A stretch of 64,000 bases of DNA from Microterricola viridarii (GTDB taxonomy: Bacteria > Actinomycetota > Actinomycetes > Actinomycetales > Microbacteriaceae). The stretch covers positions 186,001 to 250,000 of the forward strand of contig NZ_LT629742.1 of assembly GCF_900104895.1 (NCBI RefSeq). The letters run 5' to 3'. The notes under the pieces were generated by a model. It saw only the letters and a list, made by a program, of their open reading frames with translations. It had not been told where the DNA came from and did not search any database. Made by a program: the position numbers and the translations under genes. Shown here in pieces: positions 16,363-24,541 of this stretch (its first letter is position 1; every line of letters starts with the position of its first letter).

Positions 16363-17036
16363 GCGGCGCAGCGATGGACGAGCCGGTGACGCCGCCGCCC
16401 GGCTACTTCGCCGGATTCCCCTTCGACAGCGCCCCGCTCGCCCTCGCCCCGATCCAGACCGAGCGGCTGATCCTTCGCCCCCTCGCCGAGAGCGACATCG
16501 ACGACGTCTGGCAGTACCAGCGCATCGACGAGGTGCTCCGCTACATCCCGTGGCCCAAGCGCGACTTCGAGGCGGCCGCCGCGCACACCACTCGCCGCGC
16601 GGCGCTGCACACCCTCGATGCCGATGGCAGCGCGATCTTCCTGGCCTGCGTGCTGGCCCCGAGCCCGGATGCCGGCAACAACGCCGGCCGGGTGATCGGC
16701 GACGTCATGCTGCGCCTCAGCAGCGTCGAGACGGCCGAACTCGAGATCGGCTGGGTGTTCCACCCCGACTTCCACGGCCGCGGCTACGCGACCGAGGCTG
16801 CGGCGGCCATGCAGCGACTCGCCTTCGACGGCATCGGCGCGCACCGGCTCGTCGCCCACCTGGACCCGCGCAACGAGGCATCCGCCCGGGTCTGCGCCAA
16901 GCTCGGCCTGGCCCACGAGGGCACGCTGCGCGAGTCGTTCTATGACAAGGGTGAGTGGAGCGACGCCGGCCTGTACGCCATGATCGCCCGCGACTGGCGC
17001 GCCCTCGAGGACACCCCGGCCCCGCACACGCCCTAG
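16359..17036 (+). CDS. GNAT-family N-acetyltransferase (RimJ/RimL-like)
   Basis: 225 residues of the Acetyltransf_3 type. It opens the domain with TERLILRPLAESDIDDVWQYQ and has the acetyl-CoA loop HPDFHGRGYATEAAAAM (about 134-150), then HLDPRNEASARVCAKLGLAHEG and the catalytic-tyrosine-like SFYDKGEWSDAGLYAM. Relatives acetylate protein N-termini, antibiotics or small amines; the substrate here is unknown. The ATG overlaps the hemA stop (ATGA), so it is co-translated with hemA, but no functional link to heme synthesis is evident. Confidence 0.88.
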   Translation: MSGAAMDEPVTPPPGYFAGFPFDSAPLALAPIQTERLILRPLAESDIDDVWQYQRIDEVLRYIPWPKRDFEAAAAHTTRRAALHTLDADGSAIFLACVLAPSPDAGNNAGRVIGDVMLRLSSVETAELEIGWVFHPDFHGRGYATEAAAAMQRLAFDGIGAHRLVAHLDPRNEASARVCAKLGLAHEGTLRESFYDKGEWSDAGLYAMIARDWRALEDTPAPHTP

Positions 17037-17103
17037 CCGGGGGTCGGCCTCGGTCGCCCGCGCCAACGCGACAGCTGCCCGCTCCTCCCCCGCTCCTCCC
17101 CTG

Positions 17104-17207
17104 CTGGTCGAGTAGGCCCGCCAGGGCCGTATCGAGACCCGGTTTCCAGCGAGAAACCGTGCCCCGTGCGAGGTCTCGATACGCTCGTTCCTCGCTACTC
17201 GACCAAC
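17104..17207. repeat. Family-A intergenic repeat, copy A1
   Basis: The left arm starts GGTCGAGTAGGCCCGCC and runs to CGTATCGAGACC. The right arm starts GGTCTCGATACGC and runs to CTACTCGACC. The arms can pair at both ends and leave an internal unpaired bulge. The loop carries a secondary stem GGTTTC/GAAACC. Confidence 0.85.
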
Positions 17208-17326
17208 GGGATTGGGCAGGCTTCTGTCGCCCGCTCCCCCCGGGCCACCGTGGTGATCCCAACGGGATCGGGCAGGCGTCGGTCGCACGCTCCTCGCGCC
17301 AACGCGGCCGGTGCCCGCCCCTCCCG

Positions 17327-17430
17327 CTGGTCGAGTAGGCCCGCCAGGGCCGTATCGAGACCCGGCATCCCGCGAGAAACCGTGCCGCGTACGAGGTCTC
17401 GATACGCTCGTTCCTCGCTACTCGACCAAC
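17327..17430. repeat. Family-A intergenic repeat, copy A2
   Basis: Same two arms as A1. The loop is changed (GGCATCCCGCGAGAAACC), so the secondary stem is lost. Together with A1 it forms a pair spaced 223 bases apart. Confidence 0.85.
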
Positions 17431-17508
17431 GGGATTGGGCAGGCCTCTGTCGCCCGCTGACCCCGCGCCACTGTGGTGATCCCAACGGGATCGGGCAGGC
17501 AGCGGAGG

Positions 17509-18639
17509 CTAGGCGAGCGGCTCCAGCCGCACCTCGTGCAGCACCGCGCCGGAGAGGTCGCGCATGGTCAGCACCAGCTCGCCGGCGTTCGCCACGCCCT
17601 CGACCCAGGTCGCCGCCTCCTTCGAGCGGGCGCTGGCTTCCGGCCCCCCGCTGACGAGCTGGGCGTAGCCGAACTCGTCGCTCGGCGGGATCGAGGCCGT
17701 CTCGTGCATGTGCCCGGACACCACGATCTGGGCGCCCCACGCGCTGAGCGCGTCGTGCCACTCGTCGCGGCTCATCTTGCTGAAGCTGTCGTAGCCGCCG
17801 TGCTCGTAGTCGACCTCGTGCTCGTCCACCCAGCGCAGCGGGATGTGGCAGAACACCACCCGGTACGGGGCGTCGCGGATCTCGGGGCGGGCGGTCGCCT
17901 CGCGGAGCCACTGCGCCTGCTCGGCGCGGAGCGCCTCGAACGCGACCCGGCCCTTGAAGCTCGGATGCCCGTCAGGCTTGTCCTCGCCGGTGTGCAACAC
18001 GATGCCGGCGACCGGGCCCACGCGGAACGCCGTGTACGGCCGCCCCTCCGGCGTGGCCACGTACTCCTGCAGCTGGTACGCCCAGGTGCCGCGCACGTCG
18101 TGGTTGCCGAGCGAGATGGTGAGTGGCCGTCCGCGGCTCACATCGCAGCCGGCCGGGTCCAGCACGGTGTCGACGAAGGTCGACGGGTGCTTCCAGTCGT
18201 TGCAGAGGTCGCCGTTCCAGATCAGCATGTCGACCTCGGGCGTCGCGGCGTGCAGCGCCCTCAGGGTCTTCTTGTGGCGGTGCGTGTCGTTCCACACGGC
18301 GAAGTGCGCGCTGCCCGCCGCCGGGTCGAGCGTGCGCACCGTCTTCCACTCGCTCTCGTGGCGCTCGGCCGCGCCCTTCACGCCCCTGCCGGTGACGGCC
18401 TCGGTCACGGCGCGCACGCGCACCTCGGCGCCGGCCGGCATCCCGTTCAGGCGCACCCGCAGAACGCGGTCGCTCTGCGGCACCATGCCGAAGGCGTCGG
18501 AGTAGGCCACGCCGGCCTCCTCGCCCGTGGCCCACTCCAGCCGCCCGCGGCTCAGCCGGCTGACGCCCCAGACCACCTCGAAGCCGTCGGCGCGGGGGGC
18601 CATCACGACGGCGGGGCTGGTCACGAGTGGCTTCTTCAT
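17509..18639 (-). CDS. Metallophosphoesterase with N-terminal beta domain
   Basis: 376 residues. About 110 N-terminal residues look like an all-beta (fibronectin-like) domain. A calcineurin-type phosphoesterase follows, with WNDTHRH (D-x-H), NGDLCND (GD), SLGNHD (GNHD), CHIPLRW and SGHMHE (GHxH) in order. No signal peptide is visible. It overlaps the DUF5054 gene as ATGA and ends a three-gene minus-strand operon with GH13 and DUF5054 genes. Its substrate is unknown; a role in breakdown of a phosphorylated glycoside is a guess from context. Confidence 0.85.
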   Translation of the reverse strand: MKKPLVTSPAVVMAPRADGFEVVWGVSRLSRGRLEWATGEEAGVAYSDAFGMVPQSDRVLRVRLNGMPAGAEVRVRAVTEAVTGRGVKGAAERHESEWKTVRTLDPAAGSAHFAVWNDTHRHKKTLRALHAATPEVDMLIWNGDLCNDWKHPSTFVDTVLDPAGCDVSRGRPLTISLGNHDVRGTWAYQLQEYVATPEGRPYTAFRVGPVAGIVLHTGEDKPDGHPSFKGRVAFEALRAEQAQWLREATARPEIRDAPYRVVFCHIPLRWVDEHEVDYEHGGYDSFSKMSRDEWHDALSAWGAQIVVSGHMHETASIPPSDEFGYAQLVSGGPEASARSKEAATWVEGVANAGELVLTMRDLSGAVLHEVRLEPLA

Positions 18640-20744
18640 CGCTTCTCCTCGGCGTTGCTGTGGAGCTCGAGCACGAATCGCGAGCGCAGGTCGTCGTCGA
18701 ACCACATGGTGAAGTTTGTTCCCCAGACATTGTTGTGCAGGTTGACGTGGAATCCGGCATCCGGGTCGGGGACCGCGTTGTCGAAGCGGAAGAGTTTCGG
18801 CTCGCCGACGGCGACGAGCGGCGAGTCGAGCGGCTGCAGGCTGAGGCCGCCCGCGGCGCCCTCGCCTCGGTGTCGCACCGCGCCCACGGCGTGCAGGGCG
18901 TGCCCGCCGTTCCGCACGACGTCCTGTGGGTCGACGGCCGTGCCGAGCTTGTCGAGCCGCCACTCGCCCGCGCCGGTGCGGGGCCGGAAGCCGAGCCAGC
19001 CGGCCTCTGGCAGCCGGGAGGCGTCCTTGCCCGCGAGGTCGAGCGTGATCTGGATCGGGCCGGGCCGGTGCGGGAAGCGGTAGGACAGCCGGATGTCGCG
19101 CGCGCCGCCCCAGTGCTCGCACGCCTCGGCCGGAAGCTCGAGGCGCAGCGCCAGGGTCGTGGCGTCACCGTCGTCGTGCCGCGAGGCGGAGGCGACCCGC
19201 GGTGCGAACACCGTGGCCGGCAGCGTCTCGGCGATGGCCAGGCCCGGCTTCGAGAAGTCGGGGATCGCCCACATGCCGGTGGCCTCCCGATCGCGGTTGT
19301 ACTCCCCCATCCAGCGCTGCTCGTCGCGCTCGTCGAAGGTCTGATAACGGTAGGCGGCGAGCGGGTGGCCGGGGTCGGCCCACTCGACGCCCTGGCCATC
19401 GACGAGCGACACGAGCGCGCCGTCCTCTCCAATGCGCACAGTGTACGCGCCGGCGCGGTGCGCCGCCGCCGGGTCGACCTCGCTCCACGCCTCCCCCGCG
19501 AGCGCCAGCCCGTCGGGCCGGCAGCTCTCCAGCGCGGCGACGGCCTGTGCGCGCCGCGCGGGTGCCAGCGCCGCCAGGGCGCGGTCGATGTGTGCCCGTT
19601 GCTCGGCCCAGGAGGCCTCGAAGGCGGAGTAGCTGAGCCCTTCCGGCCGCGGGTGCTCCGTGTAGGCCCAGGCAAAGGCGTCGAACTCGGCCGGATTCTG
19701 GCTGGGGTCGATCCGGTCGGCGGCCCGGGCCCGGGCGAAGTCGGCCTTCTCGTAGTTCACGTAATCGGCCAGGTGGGTCTTCAGGTCTTCCCCCCAGGTG
19801 TGCTCGGGCACGAGCAGCAGGCCGTCGCTGAAGGCGTCGCACTCCGGCGTGCCGGGAACCAGCTGGCCGGAGGCGACCCAGTGGCTGCGCAGCCGCAGCA
19901 GCTCGCGCAGGCGCGCGGTCAGCACCGGGTCGCTGCCGGCGCCGTGGATCCACGAGTCGCCGATCTCCTGCTCGAGCACCGGCAGCCGGTCGCGCGCCGC
20001 GAGCACCGCCTCGGCGAAGGAGTCCAGCGTGGACGCGATGATGCGCGCGCCCGGGTAGGCGGCGGCGAGGCCGACGAACAGCTCCTCCACGCTCTCGGCG
20101 GAGGGCGGCCCGAAGTTGTCGCCGGTGTGGGCGAGGTGCATGGCGTCCTCGCCGCCGGGCACAACGGCCACGCCGAACTCCGTGGCGGCGCCGTAGCTCT
20201 GCGCGTAGTTGACGACGACCTCGCTGCCATCCGGCGCCCGCCAGACGAAGAACTCCGGCACCTCGGGCACGGCGGATGCCCCGTTCACCCCGAGGTGGAG
20301 GTACTCCAGCCCCGCGCGCTGCAGGAACGGGACGAGCCCGATCGTGTGGCCGGGCACGTCCGTCATCTTCGCCGCGATGGTGTGCGTGCCGAAGCGGGCG
20401 TCGAGGGCGCGGCCGATGGAGATGCCGTGCTCCAGCAGGCCGGCGTCCATCAGCTCGGTGTGCGTCGTCATCGGCAGGCCGTGCCAGCGCACCTGGCCGG
20501 CGCGGATCGCCGCTTCGAGGGCAGCCTGTTCCGAGGCGCTGCCGAGCCGCAGCGCCTCGTGGATGAGCCACGAGCCGGTCGTCCAGACGAAGCGGGCTGC
20601 TCCCCCGCGGCGGTCCAGCTCGGCGGCGAGCTCGATCGCGCGCGGCAGGAACTCGTGCACGTAGCGGTCGGTGACGTTCTTGGCCGTGTCCGTGAAACCC
20701 AAGTCGAGGTGGGTTTTGAAGATAACGTGGACGGTAGTGATCAT
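18636..20744 (-). CDS. DUF5054 protein with GH38-like N-terminal domain
   Basis: 702 residues. The opening MITTVHVIFKTHLDLGFTD resembles the zinc-binding H-x-D start of family 38 alpha-mannosidases. The segments KMTDVPGHTIGLVPFLQ and GSEVVVNYAQSYG also suit this fold. A C-terminal beta-rich half follows. The enzyme activity of DUF5054 proteins is not established to my knowledge. Both ends overlap neighbours by ATGA, so it is tightly co-translated with the GH13 enzyme and the phosphoesterase. An alpha-mannosidase-like or related glycosidase role is inferred. Confidence 0.8.
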   Translation of the reverse strand: MITTVHVIFKTHLDLGFTDTAKNVTDRYVHEFLPRAIELAAELDRRGGAARFVWTTGSWLIHEALRLGSASEQAALEAAIRAGQVRWHGLPMTTHTELMDAGLLEHGISIGRALDARFGTHTIAAKMTDVPGHTIGLVPFLQRAGLEYLHLGVNGASAVPEVPEFFVWRAPDGSEVVVNYAQSYGAATEFGVAVVPGGEDAMHLAHTGDNFGPPSAESVEELFVGLAAAYPGARIIASTLDSFAEAVLAARDRLPVLEQEIGDSWIHGAGSDPVLTARLRELLRLRSHWVASGQLVPGTPECDAFSDGLLLVPEHTWGEDLKTHLADYVNYEKADFARARAADRIDPSQNPAEFDAFAWAYTEHPRPEGLSYSAFEASWAEQRAHIDRALAALAPARRAQAVAALESCRPDGLALAGEAWSEVDPAAAHRAGAYTVRIGEDGALVSLVDGQGVEWADPGHPLAAYRYQTFDERDEQRWMGEYNRDREATGMWAIPDFSKPGLAIAETLPATVFAPRVASASRHDDGDATTLALRLELPAEACEHWGGARDIRLSYRFPHRPGPIQITLDLAGKDASRLPEAGWLGFRPRTGAGEWRLDKLGTAVDPQDVVRNGGHALHAVGAVRHRGEGAAGGLSLQPLDSPLVAVGEPKLFRFDNAVPDPDAGFHVNLHNNVWGTNFTMWFDDDLRSRFVLELHSNAEEKR

Positions 20745-22408
20745 GAGTGCATCCAAACAGCGGTGTTGGGGGAAAGGGTACGGTCGTGGATCGGTGCGCT
20801 CGCAAGCAGGATCTCGCCAGCGGGGAGCGCGGCGGCGGACTCCCCCATGTTCACGAGCACGGTGACGCCGGCAGAGCGGAACGCCAGCACGCCGTCGGGG
20901 TGGCCATCCACCCACTCCAGCTGCCCGGCCCCGAGCGCGTGCTCACGGCGCAGGGCGATGGCCGCCTGGTAGAGGCTCAGCACGGATTCCGGGTCGCCCT
21001 GCTGGCGGTCACGCGCGAGCCGCGCCCAGCGCTCGGGCTGCGGCAGCCAGGATGCCGGCCCCGGGCCGAAGCCGTACGACGGGGCCTCGGCCTCCCACGG
21101 GATCGGCACCCGGCATCCGTCACGGCCGTACTGCTCGCCCTGTGTCCGGAAGAACGTCGGATCCTGCCGGAGCTCGTCGGGAATCTCGGTCACCTCTGGC
21201 AAGCCGAGCTCCTCGCCCTGGTAGACGTAGGCGCCTCCGGGAAGCCCGAGATTGAGGAGCGCCTGCGCCCGAGCCCGGGGCAGGCAGTCGTCGTAGTCCG
21301 GCACGTCAGGCGTGCGCGGCCCGATGCCACCGTACGGCGCATCCGGGAACGAGAGCGAGGTCGCGTGCCGCACCGAGTCGTGGTTGGATGCGACCCAGCT
21401 CGCCGGGGCGCCGACCGCCGAGAATGCGGCGAGGGTCGCATCGATGCGCGCGCGCAGCGCCGGGGCGTCCCACACGTCGAAGAGGTCATTGAACGCCTGG
21501 TGCATCTCGTCGGGGCGCACCCACTCCGCCCGGCGGCTGAGCGGCTGCACCCAGGCCTCGGCCACGAGAATGCGGTCTCCGGGGTAGCCCTCGAGCAGGG
21601 CACGCCAGTCGCGGAAGATCTCATGCACGCCGGGCTGGCCGCTGTGCGGCTCGTACTGCGGGTCGGCGTCCGGGTCAATGTCGGGGAGGCCGTCGGCCTT
21701 GACGAGGCTGCTCGCCACGTCCACCCGGAAGCCGTCCAGCCCGCGGTCGAGCCAGAAGCGCAGCACCCGGCGGAACTCCTCGCGCACCTCCTCACTGGAC
21801 CAGTCGAAGTCGGGCTGGGAGCTGTCGAAGAGGTGGAGGTACCACTGGCCGGGCTGGCCGTCATCGCCACCGAGCCGGGTCCACGCGGGACCGCCGAACC
21901 ACGACTGCCAGTTGTTCGGTGGCTCGTTCCCGCCCACGCCGCGCCCGTCGCGGAAGTGGTAGCGCGCCCGCTCGGGGCTGCCGGGGCCCGCGGCCAGTGC
22001 CGCCTGGAACCACGGATGCCGGTCACTGGAGTGGTTGGGAACCAGGTCGGCGATCACGCGCATGCCCCGGGCGTGCGCCTCGGCCAGCAATGCGTCGAAG
22101 TCGGCGAGTGTGCCGAACAGCGGGTCGACGTCGCAATAGTCGGACACGTCGTACCCCCCGTCTCGCTGCGGGGACGGGTAGAAGGGAGAGATCCACACCG
22201 CGTCGACCCCGAGCGCCTGCAATGCGCCGAGCCGCGCGGTGATTCCGGGCAGATCACCGATGCCATCGCCATCAGAGTCGGCGAACGAGCGCGGGTAGAC
22301 CTGATAGATGACGGCGGTGCGCCACCACTCGGATCCGGCGCGCGACTCCGCGAGCGAGAAGGGGGACAGATCCCCTGATTCTCGGGGCTGCGAGGGGGTT
22401 GACAGCAA
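20741..22408 (-). CDS. GH13 alpha-glucosidase (oligo-1,6-glucosidase type)
   Basis: 555 residues. WWRTAVIYQVYPRSFADSDGDGIGDLPGI at about 27-55 is the typical family 13 opening. Catalytic elements are DGFRVDVASS (nucleophile Asp), ILVAEAW (acid Glu) and ASNHDSVRH (transition-state Asp). No signal peptide, so intracellular hydrolysis of imported oligosaccharides is expected. The TTG at 22408 is chosen since AAGGAG lies six bases upstream; a longer frame to 22498 would include the operator region. Substrate within family 13 is not decided. Confidence 0.88.
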   Translation of the reverse strand: MLSTPSQPRESGDLSPFSLAESRAGSEWWRTAVIYQVYPRSFADSDGDGIGDLPGITARLGALQALGVDAVWISPFYPSPQRDGGYDVSDYCDVDPLFGTLADFDALLAEAHARGMRVIADLVPNHSSDRHPWFQAALAAGPGSPERARYHFRDGRGVGGNEPPNNWQSWFGGPAWTRLGGDDGQPGQWYLHLFDSSQPDFDWSSEEVREEFRRVLRFWLDRGLDGFRVDVASSLVKADGLPDIDPDADPQYEPHSGQPGVHEIFRDWRALLEGYPGDRILVAEAWVQPLSRRAEWVRPDEMHQAFNDLFDVWDAPALRARIDATLAAFSAVGAPASWVASNHDSVRHATSLSFPDAPYGGIGPRTPDVPDYDDCLPRARAQALLNLGLPGGAYVYQGEELGLPEVTEIPDELRQDPTFFRTQGEQYGRDGCRVPIPWEAEAPSYGFGPGPASWLPQPERWARLARDRQQGDPESVLSLYQAAIALRREHALGAGQLEWVDGHPDGVLAFRSAGVTVLVNMGESAAALPAGEILLASAPIHDRTLSPNTAVWMHS

Positions 22409-22444
22409 GCGTAACTCCTTCGTTACTTTCGAATGTGCAAATTC

Positions 22445-22458
22445 TGTTTGCGTAAACA
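22445..22458. promoter_or_regulatory. LacI-type operator O1 in the divergent GH13/ABC promoter region
   Basis: TGTTTGCGTAAACA, an inverted repeat around a central CG typical of LacI/GalR operators. It lies between the GH13 operon and the ABC operon and shares its half-site with O2 and O3. Confidence 0.75.
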
Positions 22459-22479
22459 TGAAGTTAGCCCGTACAGTCA

Positions 22480-22493
22480 TGTCAACGCAAACA
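22480..22493. promoter_or_regulatory. LacI-type operator O2
   Basis: TGTCAACGCAAACA; on the other strand it reads TGTTTGCGTTGACA, matching O1 and O3. Its centre is 35 bases from O1. It lies just upstream of the ABC operon. Confidence 0.7.
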
Positions 22494-22513
22494 TTCACGA
22501 AGGAGTGAGGGGA

Positions 22514-22561
22514 ATGACGAAGTCGTCACCCGCCCAGAGCGCATGCGAGACTCTCGCATGA
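22514..22561 (+). CDS. Short upstream ORF (15 residues) coupled to the first permease gene
   Basis: AAGGAGTGAGGGGA precedes an ATG that opens MTKSSPAQSACETLA and stops at TGA. This stop overlaps the permease ATG as ATGA. The strong ribosome binding site belongs to this ORF, not to the permease start, so it may act as a leader peptide that delivers ribosomes to the permease. It could also be spurious if the permease uses the ATG at 22543. Confidence 0.45.
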   Translation: MTKSSPAQSACETLA

Positions 22562-23532
22562 CGACGGGCTCGTTAAATACTGAACTGGTCGTCACCGGCG
22601 CCCCGAAGGCCGGCGCGAAGCTCATGCCGCGCACCGCGCACCGTCGCCGCGATTGGTCGGGCTGGCTGTTCGTCGGCCCGTTCATGGCGATCTTCCTGCT
22701 CGTGCTGATCGCGCCGCTCATCTACGCGATCTTCCTCAGCCTGTTCCGCGAGACCCTGGTCGGAGGCAACTCCTTCGTCGGTCTGGAGAACTACGCGCAG
22801 GCCCTGACGGACCCGAAGTTCTGGGACGGCCTGCTGCGCGTCACGATCTTCCTCTTCGTGCAGGTGCCGATCATGCTGGGCCTCTCACTGTTCGCGGCGC
22901 TCGCCCTGGACAGCGCGCGACTGCGGTGGGTGCCGCTGTTCCGGCTCTCGATCTTCCTGCCGTACGCCATTCCCGGCGTCGTGGCCGTGATGATCTGGGG
23001 CTACATGTATGGCTCGCAGTTCGGTCTGGTCGCGGACCTCAACGACCTCCTCGGATTCAAGCTGCCCGAACCGCTCTCGAACAGCTACCTCATGGCAGCG
23101 ATAGGAAACATCGTGACCTGGGAGTTCGTCGGCTACAACATGCTGATCTTCTTCTCCGGCCTCAAGGCCATTCCGCAGGAGCTCTACGAGGCGGCGGAGA
23201 TTGACGGCGCCGGCCCTTTCCGCACCATCTTCAGCATCAAGCTGCCCAGCATCCGCGGCGCCCTGGTCATCGCGACGCTGTTCTCGATCATTGGCAGCTT
23301 CCAGCTCTTCAATGAGCCGACGATGCTGCGCGCGATCGCCCCGAACCTGATCTCGAGCTACTTCACCCCGAACATCTACGCGTTCAACCTCTCGTTCTCC
23401 GGCTCCATGTTCAACTACGCCGCCGCGATCGCGATCCTCTCGGGCATCATCACGATGATCGTCGCCTTCATCGCCCAGAACCCCGAGGGTTTCAACTTCA
23501 AGAAGAAGTCCAAGAAGGAGGAGCAGGCATGA
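22558..23532 (+). CDS. ABC sugar transporter permease (MalF-like)
   Basis: 324 residues from this ATG. An N-terminal cytoplasmic stretch is followed by six predicted membrane helices, from WSGWLFVGPFMAIFLLVLIAPLIYAIF onward. The ATPase-contact EAA loop YEAAEIDGAGPFRTIFSIKLP is present. It forms the membrane channel with the next gene, which it overlaps as ATGA. The ATG at 22543 is an alternative start. The regulatory region upstream contains two LacI-type operators. Confidence 0.93.
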   Translation: MTTGSLNTELVVTGAPKAGAKLMPRTAHRRRDWSGWLFVGPFMAIFLLVLIAPLIYAIFLSLFRETLVGGNSFVGLENYAQALTDPKFWDGLLRVTIFLFVQVPIMLGLSLFAALALDSARLRWVPLFRLSIFLPYAIPGVVAVMIWGYMYGSQFGLVADLNDLLGFKLPEPLSNSYLMAAIGNIVTWEFVGYNMLIFFSGLKAIPQELYEAAEIDGAGPFRTIFSIKLPSIRGALVIATLFSIIGSFQLFNEPTMLRAIAPNLISSYFTPNIYAFNLSFSGSMFNYAAAIAILSGIITMIVAFIAQNPEGFNFKKKSKKEEQA

Positions 23533-24479
23533 CCGCCGCAGAAAGCGTGACGCGCACGGCACGCACACCCAGCCGCCTGGCGAGCGGGCAGCTGCCGGCC
23601 GCCGCCCGCACGCCAAAGCGCAAGCCCGGCGGTTCGCGGCATCGGCGGGCATCCGTCTCGCTGACGATCTTGATGACGCTGATGCTCCTGTACTGCCTGG
23701 TGCCGCTGTTCTGGCTGATCGCAAACGCGAGCAAGAGCCGCGAGAACCTCTACAACTCGTTCTCGCTCTGGTTCGCCGGGGACTTCGCACTCTTCGAGAA
23801 CATCGGCAGGGTCTTGACCTATCACGACGGAATCTTCGTGCGCTGGTTCGGCAACACGATCCTGTACGTCGTCGTCGGTGCCGGCGGCGCAACGCTGCTG
23901 GCCACCCTGGCTGGCTACGGGCTCGCGAAGTACCGCTTCCCCGGGCGCCGGGCCGTGCTCGCCATCATCCTCGGCGCCATCGCCGTTCCCAACACGGCGC
24001 TCGCTGTGCCGCAGTTCTTGCTGTTCAGCAAGCTCCAGCTGACCAACACCCCCTGGGCCGTGATCATCCCCTCACTCGTGAGCGCCTTCGGCCTCTACTT
24101 GGTCTGGGTCTACGCGGCAGAGGCGATACCCGACGAGCTGCTTGAGGCCGCCCGGCTCGACGGAGCCGGCGAGCTGCGCATCTTCTTCTCCATCTCCCTG
24201 CGCCAGCTTGCACCCGCTCTGATCACCGTGCTGATGTTCTCGGTGGTCGCGACCTGGAACAACTACTTCCTCCCGCTGATCATGTTGAGCGACCAGAACT
24301 GGTATCCGCTCACGGTCGGCCTGAGCCAGTGGGCCTCCGCCTCCAGCTCCATCGGCGGCGAGGCGATCCCCGAACTGGTCATCACCGCCTCGCTGCTCAC
24401 CGTCATCCCGATCGCCGGCGCCTTCCTCTATCTGCAGCGCTACTGGCAGTCCGGGCTGACCAGCGGCGCCGTGAAGTAA
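23529..24479 (+). CDS. ABC sugar transporter permease (MalG-like)
   Basis: 316 residues with a basic, proline-rich N-terminus (PSRLASGQLPAAARTPKRKP) and six membrane helices. The EAA loop LEAARLDGAGELRIFFSISLRQL is present. It is the second permease of a carbohydrate-uptake-1 family importer. No gene for an ATPase is found in this locus; actinobacterial importers of this type often share a single MsiK-like ATPase encoded elsewhere. Confidence 0.93.
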   Translation: MTAAESVTRTARTPSRLASGQLPAAARTPKRKPGGSRHRRASVSLTILMTLMLLYCLVPLFWLIANASKSRENLYNSFSLWFAGDFALFENIGRVLTYHDGIFVRWFGNTILYVVVGAGGATLLATLAGYGLAKYRFPGRRAVLAIILGAIAVPNTALAVPQFLLFSKLQLTNTPWAVIIPSLVSAFGLYLVWVYAAEAIPDELLEAARLDGAGELRIFFSISLRQLAPALITVLMFSVVATWNNYFLPLIMLSDQNWYPLTVGLSQWASASSSIGGEAIPELVITASLLTVIPIAGAFLYLQRYWQSGLTSGAVK

Positions 24480-24541
24480 CGCCAGACCCTGAACTTCTCC
24501 ACCCGCATTCGCACCACCCCAACACCACGAGAGGAAACACA

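Larger units (their letters stand above)
17037..17508. repeat. Gene-free region holding two family-A repeats and a duplicated spacer
   Basis: 472 bases between convergent genes. Two ~105 bp family-A inverted-repeat elements (17104-17207 and 17327-17430) are each followed by a near-identical ~80 bp segment. That segment runs from ATTGGGCAGG through GTGGTGATCCCAACGGGATCGGGCAGGC-like sequence, so the whole unit is tandemly duplicated with a period of about 223 bases. No reading frame in it looks coding. Confidence 0.85.

Noticed and set aside
17104-17430. Insertion sequence ends
   Set aside because: The family-A arms look like inverted ends, but the enclosed ~40 bases cannot hold a transposase and no target-site duplication could be confirmed by eye. 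Kept as a non-autonomous repeat.
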